Shown here piece by piece: positions 19,447-24,901 of a stretch of DNA of 24,901 nucleotides. A program made the position numbers and the translations under genes. Below the pieces are notes generated by a model that saw only the letters and a list, made by a program, of their open reading frames with translations, searched no databases and had not been told where the DNA came from. Every line of letters starts with the position of its first letter. The first letter of the stretch is position 1. Source of the DNA: Ministeria vibrans ATCC 50519 (Eukaryota; Opisthokonta; Filasterea); the NCBI GenBank assembly GCA_943704425.1, contig CALSCP010000408.1, positions 148,170-173,070 of the forward strand. The letters run 5' to 3'.

Positions 19447-22400
19447 ATGAGCACCGATCCCACTGCGGACATCTTCGCTCAACTGGAGGCGGCTGAAAAG
19501 CTCCCTCCGTGCGCCCCGCCCGCGCCTCCCTCCCAAGGTATGGCTCTGTCTCTGTCTCGGTCTCTCTCCTCTTTCGCATCGCTCACCCAAATGCAGTTCC
19601 TCTCGACTTTGTCGTTCGCGAGAACGGCCTTGGCGGAGCGACGCTTGCGCACCCCTCGAACGACGGCAACACGTCGCTCCCAGTAGGACCGCCCGAGCTT
19701 CAATGGACGGACGATGGACTTCGGTAAGTGCGTCCGTTTGCCACCGGCCCTCTCTCAATCTGCTTCCGCACCCGCCAGCGGACTTCTCGTAGACCAGTTT
19801 CTCACGCTGCCCACCGAGAACGACACAGTACACACGTTCACACGTGCACAGCGCCATTGGGACCGTCCTGCGGATCTCACAGCGCTGTTTACGACCAGCG
19901 TATCCCCTGCCACCCACACCATTCAGCCGAGTGCCGAGGGCGACGGCTGGAGCGAGGTACAGGGCCCCCCCAGGCGCATCATCCCGTCTCACATTGTGTC
20001 CCTGACTATGACTAGGTCCCCCTGCTGGGCGCAGGTGAGTCGGCAACCGACTCGGTGTCGCTGAATCGTGCGGTCGGCAAGTCGCGCGACTTTGTGCGTG
20101 GCGGTACAGGACAAATGCCCTTTCAGCCGGGTGGCCTGGAAGACCGCATGGAGGCACGTGCACACGAGACGGCGACAATGCAAACGAAAACCCTTGATCC
20201 CAACGAGCTGTTGGCGGTACCGCCCGGCTTTGCTCATGGAATGGTATTTGGCAGCGATGGCGAAGTCATGCCGGAGAGTGTGGCGCGCGACGCCGCAGAA
20301 GCCATGCAGAGTGCGGGGGTAGTGGTGGCGCTGAGCGATGTGATTGACAGCACATGGCTAGACGAGGAGGAGAAGGATGAAGAAGAAGACAAACAAGAAG
20401 AGGCGTCGGAGCAGACACGAACGGAGACAGTGTTGGACGAGCCGAAACTGAAGCGCAGTGACAGTCTTGATGAATTTCTTGCGTCGAGCGAAGCAAACGC
20501 ACAGTCTAAGCGAATGGGAGGACTGAAGGATGCAAAGAAAGGCGACGATGATGACAAGTGGGTGATTATGGAGGACATTTCAAATGGTGTTCCTGATTTC
20601 CACGAGAAGGTAACAAAAGTAGCGAGCCAGAATTTCTTTCCTTTTCATTTTCTTCTTTTTGTTTGCAGGTTCCTGAAATGGCACACAAGTACCCGTTTGA
20701 GTTGGATGCGTTCCAGAAGCGGGCGGTGGTGCTCTTAGAGGCGCACGAGAGTGTGTTTGTGGCGGCGCACACCTCGGCCGGCAAGACAGTTGTCGCCGAG
20801 TACGCTATTGCGCTCGCCCAGTCGCACCTTACCCGCACTCTCTACACGTCGCCCATCAAGGCCCTCTCCAATCAGAAGTTCCGCGACTTCAAGAACACCT
20901 TTGGCGATGTGGGGCTGCTCACGGGCGATGTACAGATCAAACCCGATGCTGCTTGTCTTATTATGGTGCGGAAGCGGAAGAGGGAATGTGTGAGCGTGTG
21001 ATAAACTTGGTGTGTAGACGACTGAGATTCTGCGGTCGATGCTGTACAAGGGCGCGGATCTTATTCGGGATGTAGAGTGGGTCATTTTTGATGAGGTTCA
21101 TTACATCAATGATTCCGATCGTGGAGTAGTCTGGGAAGAGGTATGCCATTGACACGTGAAATTCGCTCTTACCAAAATGATCCTCCATTTCTGTTTAGGT
21201 GATCATCATGCTGCCACCACACGTGAGCATCATCATGCTAAGTGCCACGGTGCCCAACACACGCGAGTTTGCCGCGTGGGTGGGCCGCACCAAGCAGCGT
21301 CCTATTCACGTCATCTCCACCCACAAGCGTCCCGTTCCTCTCGAGCACTTTCTCTACACTGGCAACAGCGCAAAGTCCGCCAAGCAGTGCTTCAAAATCG
21401 TCGATTCCTCCAAAACGTACTGGACAATATCGAGTCGTTCTCGCATTAACTTACCTCGTCTCTCTTTGCATAATGAATAATTATTGTAGATTCCTTCCCA
21501 ATGGCTACAAACAAGCTCAAGTGGCAATTGAGGAGCGAAACAAGCCAAAGACAGCCCCAGGCGCAGGCGGACAGGCCGCAAACCAGGCACAGAAGAGAGG
21601 TACATCCACACAGACACTGCTTCAATCCAACGAGTTGGTTGTGTAATCTATGCTTTGTCGCTTTTTCTCGTTACGTAGGCGGCAACAACAACAAGGGCGG
21701 GCACGGAGGGCACTCGCAGCAGCCCAGCGACCGCAGCATCTACCTTGCACTGCTGCAGTTCTTGCAGGCGGAGCAACTCACGCCCTGTGTTATGTTCACC
21801 TTCAGCAAGGCTAAGTGTGAGGCTCACGCAGACGCACTGCAGTCCGTTGATCTGACCAGCTCCGCCGAGAAGAGCGAAGTCCATGTCTTTGTCCACAATG
21901 CCATCTCGCGTCTCCGAGGCTCAGACCGCTCTCTGCCGCAGGTTACATTGAATATTTCCTTGCTTTTGGCAATTTCACACGCTAACATTTGACATTCTGG
22001 ACTCAGGTGTTGCGTGCGGAGGAGATGCTGAAGCGGGGTATTGGTGTGCATCATGGCGGTTTGCTGCCCATCATCAAGGAGACAGTGGAACTGCTCTTCC
22101 AAGTCAGTTCTTACTGCAGTCTATATTTGTTGTGTGTGTTCATTTTCTTGCGTGTCTTTTACAGCGTGGACTTGTGCGAGTTCTGTTTGCAACGGAGACG
22201 TTTGCAATGGGAGTGAACATGCCCGCGCGCTGTGTGGTCTACGACACGATCCGCAAGCACGACGGAACAGGCTTTCGCAATCTACTCCCAGGAGAGTACA
22301 TTCAAGTGAGCTTTATCCACCATCTTTTCCTCTTCCTCTGACCACCTCTCCTTTTCTTTTTTTGATAAGATGGCGGGTCGCGCAGGTCGTCGTGGACTGG

Positions 22401-22957
22401 ACCCGACGGGCTCCGTGATCATTCTGATTAAGTCGGCGCAGTCGTTTCCCTCGTCCGCCGAGCTCCATCAGATGATGTTGGGCAAGCCCACGCGACTTGA
22501 GTCGCGCTTTCGCCTCACGTACAACATGATGCTGCAGCTGCTGCGTGTCCAGCAGTTGCGTGTCGAGGACATGATGGCCCGCAGTTTCAGCGAGTTTGGT
22601 ACGCGAACGAGGAGTAAATCGCGCGCGCTCTCTCTCACACTTTATACATTATTTTGAATAATGGTAGGGACACGGAAGGACGCAGCACAGGAAAAGGCAA
22701 CGCTGGGCGATGTGGAGAAGCAGCTGGAGGCCATGGGCAACATGAACTGCATCTTTTGCGATGAGGATCTCGAGGTATTGTTCTCTTTCTGTTTTTGTGT
22801 GCTTACTTTGACTTTTGTAGGAGTACTTGCGTCTGAACAGCCACATTCTTGCATTGCGTCGTGACCTCTCATTGGCGATGGCGGCGAATCCTTCGGGACA
22901 AAAATGGCTCACGGGTGGACGTATTGTGGTCATCAATAATATGGTATGAGAGATGAA

Positions 22958-22988
<31 letters not shown>

Positions 22989-24186
22989 AAGAAGAAGAAG
23001 GAGAAAAAGAATACTCACGCGAGTTTACTCACCCACTGTGCACATACTTCTTTCTGTGCACATAGACTCATCGAAATGCAGTTGGAATTGTGCTGGTGAA
23101 CACGATTGGTGACGATGCGACACCTCGGGGACTGCGCAACCGCAAGCCTGCGGGCGGGAAGCAGTTCTGGGTGCTGCTGGGACCGTCGAGCAGTGACGGG
23201 AGTGCGTTACCAGTGACGCAGCTGACGTTGAGCCGCAGTGGCGACGATGCTCAGGTGGTTGCAGTGGACGCGGGGGATGTGATGCGCGTGAGCAAGGGCA
23301 AGGTCAACGTGGATGTGCAGGCGGTGCTTGATCGTCGCGACAGTAGCGCCATGGCCGAAGCGCTGCAGCAGATGCGCTCCTATGTCGACGTGACACGCAA
23401 AAAGGGATTTCCAGGTTAGACACTCTTTGCATGCAAAAGTGATTGATTGATTGTTTTTTTTTTCGGTGTTAGCATTGGATGGAGTAAATCTCGTAAAGGA
23501 TTTGCGCATGAATGATATGGACGTGGTGGACACGTACACGCGGCTGAGCACGTTGGAGAAGCAACTTGACGCGTTCAAGTGCGCAAAGTGCCCTGAACTT
23601 AATGCCCACGTACGCAATAAGAGAAATAGAGAGAAACCTTCAAAGTGATAGAGGGAGAGAGAAAAAAGAGAGATACGTCTGATCATTGATAATTGTGGAT
23701 TGTGGGCTTAGTTTGGGCAAATGTTTGCGCGCACGCAACTGTCGGATCAAGTGCGGTCGCTGGCACATCGACTGAGCGACGAGTCGCTTGAGCTTCTGCC
23801 CGAGTACAATGCACGCTTGGCAGTGCTAACCAAACTGAAGTACCTGGACGACAATGGGACGGTGCTGCTGAAGGGGCGGGTTGCCTGCGAGGTACCACAT
23901 GTGTGTATCGTATTGTGTGGTATTGAGGGATGTTGTTGTAGATCAACACGTGTGATGATGCGGGGGCGCTCATTGTGACTGAGCTAATCTTTGACAATGC
24001 GTTTGCCGCGATGACTCCCGGTGAAATTGTGGCGCTGCTCTCGTCACTTCTTTTCCAGGAGAAGAATGCCAGCGCACCCAATCTCACTCAGAAGCTCAAA
24101 GAGGTGAGTCACATACACATTGTCATGTCAAAACAAACAACGCGACCCCGCCCTCCCTCCAGCGCCTCTGATAGAATGATGAAACG

Positions 24187-24225
<39 letters not shown>

Positions 24226-24665
24226 GGGCAAGAGCGGTTGACTGAAGCTGCACGCATTCTGGCGGAGACGCAGACAGCGCTGGGGATTGACACGCCAGTC
24301 GATGAGTTCTTGCGCAACACCTTTAAGTTTGGTCTGGTCGAGGTGGTCGACGAGTGGGCCAAGGGAATGCCCTTTCGTCAGATTATGGACCTGACCGATG
24401 TGCTTGAAGGTTCCATTGTGCGTTGCATCACTCGCTTGGATGGTACTTCTAAAACGCAAACCAATGTGTCTGGGGTCCCCATTTATTATTGTCGACTGTG
24501 CGTGTGCACTCCTGTCTTACAACTGTTGCTTTTGCAGAGACGTGTCGAGACATGCGGAATGCGGGGCAAGTTATTGGCGATCCTGAGCTTGTGGCCAAAA
24601 TGGAGGAGGCGTCAGCACTCATCAAACGCGACATTGTATTTGCCGCAAGTTTGTACACTCAATAA
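19447..24665 (+). CDS. SKI2: SKI2 DEVH-box RNA helicase (SKIV2L orthologue), complete
   Basis: Twenty exons with GT-AG introns of 50-122 nt; 1289 residues, against 1287 in yeast and 1246 in human. Exons: 19447-19537, 19597-19723, 19779-19956, 20016-20609, 20669-20965, 21018-21140, 21199-21416, 21490-21599, 21679-21941, 22007-22102, 22165-22305, 22370-22598, 22668-22774, 22821-22943, 23066-23414, 23473-23609, 23712-23891, 23942-24103, 24226-24442, 24538-24665. The N-terminus has ELQW and FQPGGLE segments, then an acidic linker. Helicase core: FELDAFQ (about 340), Walker A AHTSAGKT (363-370), DEVH (454-457), SATVPN (485), [20 protein letters not shown] (about 747). Arch and helical-bundle regions follow, ending [11 protein letters not shown]. 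The first in-frame ATG was taken as start. SKI2 unwinds mRNA and feeds it to the cytoplasmic exosome with SKI3 and SKI8. The Ski2 type is favoured over Mtr4 by the extended N-terminal region with QW and PGGLE and by the C-terminus. Confidence 0.95.
22944..23065 (+). repeat. GAA trinucleotide run in SKI2 intron 14
   Basis: This 122-nt intron is double the usual size because of an AAG/GAA run at about 22960-23000. A pyrimidine-rich acceptor region follows, ending at AG 23064-23065. Confidence 0.85.
24104..24225 (+). repeat. GT dinucleotide run abutting the acceptor of SKI2 intron 18
   Basis: A GT run from about 24190 to 24222 continues directly into the acceptor TAG at 24223-24225. It occupies the position where a polypyrimidine tract is expected. 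Confidence 0.85.
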
Positions 24666-24666
24666 A
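24661..24666 (+). terminator. Poly(A) signal AATAAA overlapping the SKI2 stop codon
   Basis: SKI2 ends CAA TAA A, with the stop at 24663-24665 inside AATAAA. This is the same overlap seen at the LRR-RING gene. The following sequence is AT-rich. Confidence 0.55.
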
Positions 24667-24806
24667 CCACTCTACAAAATTAATTATAAAAACAAGAAAC
24701 TACAAAATTTCTATTAGGACTATTACTTTTCATTGTATTCATAATTATATTGTGTACTTTACTCTCCTGAGTAACTTTTCACTTCATATTTTTTAGACAT
24801 TGACTA

Positions 24807-24807
24807 C

Positions 24808-24901
<94 letters not shown>
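24807..24901. repeat. ATT microsatellite running off the right edge
   Basis: An almost perfect ATT/TTA triplet run fills the last 95 bases and is cut by the window edge. The same triplet, in either orientation, occurs at about 7799-7853 and 18450-18546, so it is a common microsatellite of this genome. 24667-24806 is AT-rich with no gene seen. Confidence 0.95.

Overview
This is nuclear DNA of a eukaryote, probably a unicellular one. Genes are interrupted by short GT-AG introns (about 50 to 190 nt, one of 243 nt) and separated by AT-rich or microsatellite-rich spacers. I cannot name the species. An endophilin-type BAR+SH3 protein and a Bem1-like PX domain suggest an opisthokont or amoebozoan protist; this is inference. 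The window opens inside tandem LRR DNA and closes inside a long ATT microsatellite, so both edges may be assembly break points.

Layout. (1) 1-1398, +: 3' part of an LRR-RING protein, probably an E3 ubiquitin ligase. (2) 1399-3900: no gene I can defend. It holds a compact, strongly paired segment (1583-1661) and a GC-richer block (2050-3190) with unrecognised ORFs on both strands. (3) 3901-5813, +: eight-exon endophilin homologue (N-BAR + SH3). (4) 5956-7658, -: five-exon protein with an ArfGAP-type zinc finger whose catalytic arginine position is aspartate, followed by a Bem1-like PX domain. (5) 7659-7900: short divergent spacer with a palindromic AAT/ATT tract. (6) 7901-18417 or 18455, +: SMG1, the nonsense-mediated decay kinase, almost entirely in one 10.3-kb exon. 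(7) 18419-18721: AAT repeats and a 40-T run. (8) 18722-19110, +: only the last exon of cytosolic arginyl-tRNA synthetase. (9) 19447-24665, +: complete 20-exon SKI2 RNA helicase. (10) 24666-24901: 3' flank and microsatellite.

Two functional themes sit side by side: membrane curvature and Arf/phosphoinositide biology (endophilin, ArfGAP-PX), and cytoplasmic mRNA surveillance (SMG1, SKI2). The most important anomalies are two. First, SMG1 has no visible FATC domain, and an orphan ArgRS C-terminal exon can be spliced to it in phase across a repeat. Second, the ArfGAP-PX protein looks like a catalytically dead GAP in an architecture I do not recognise. All exon boundaries were derived by eye from splice consensus, phase and protein similarity; none is backed by transcripts.
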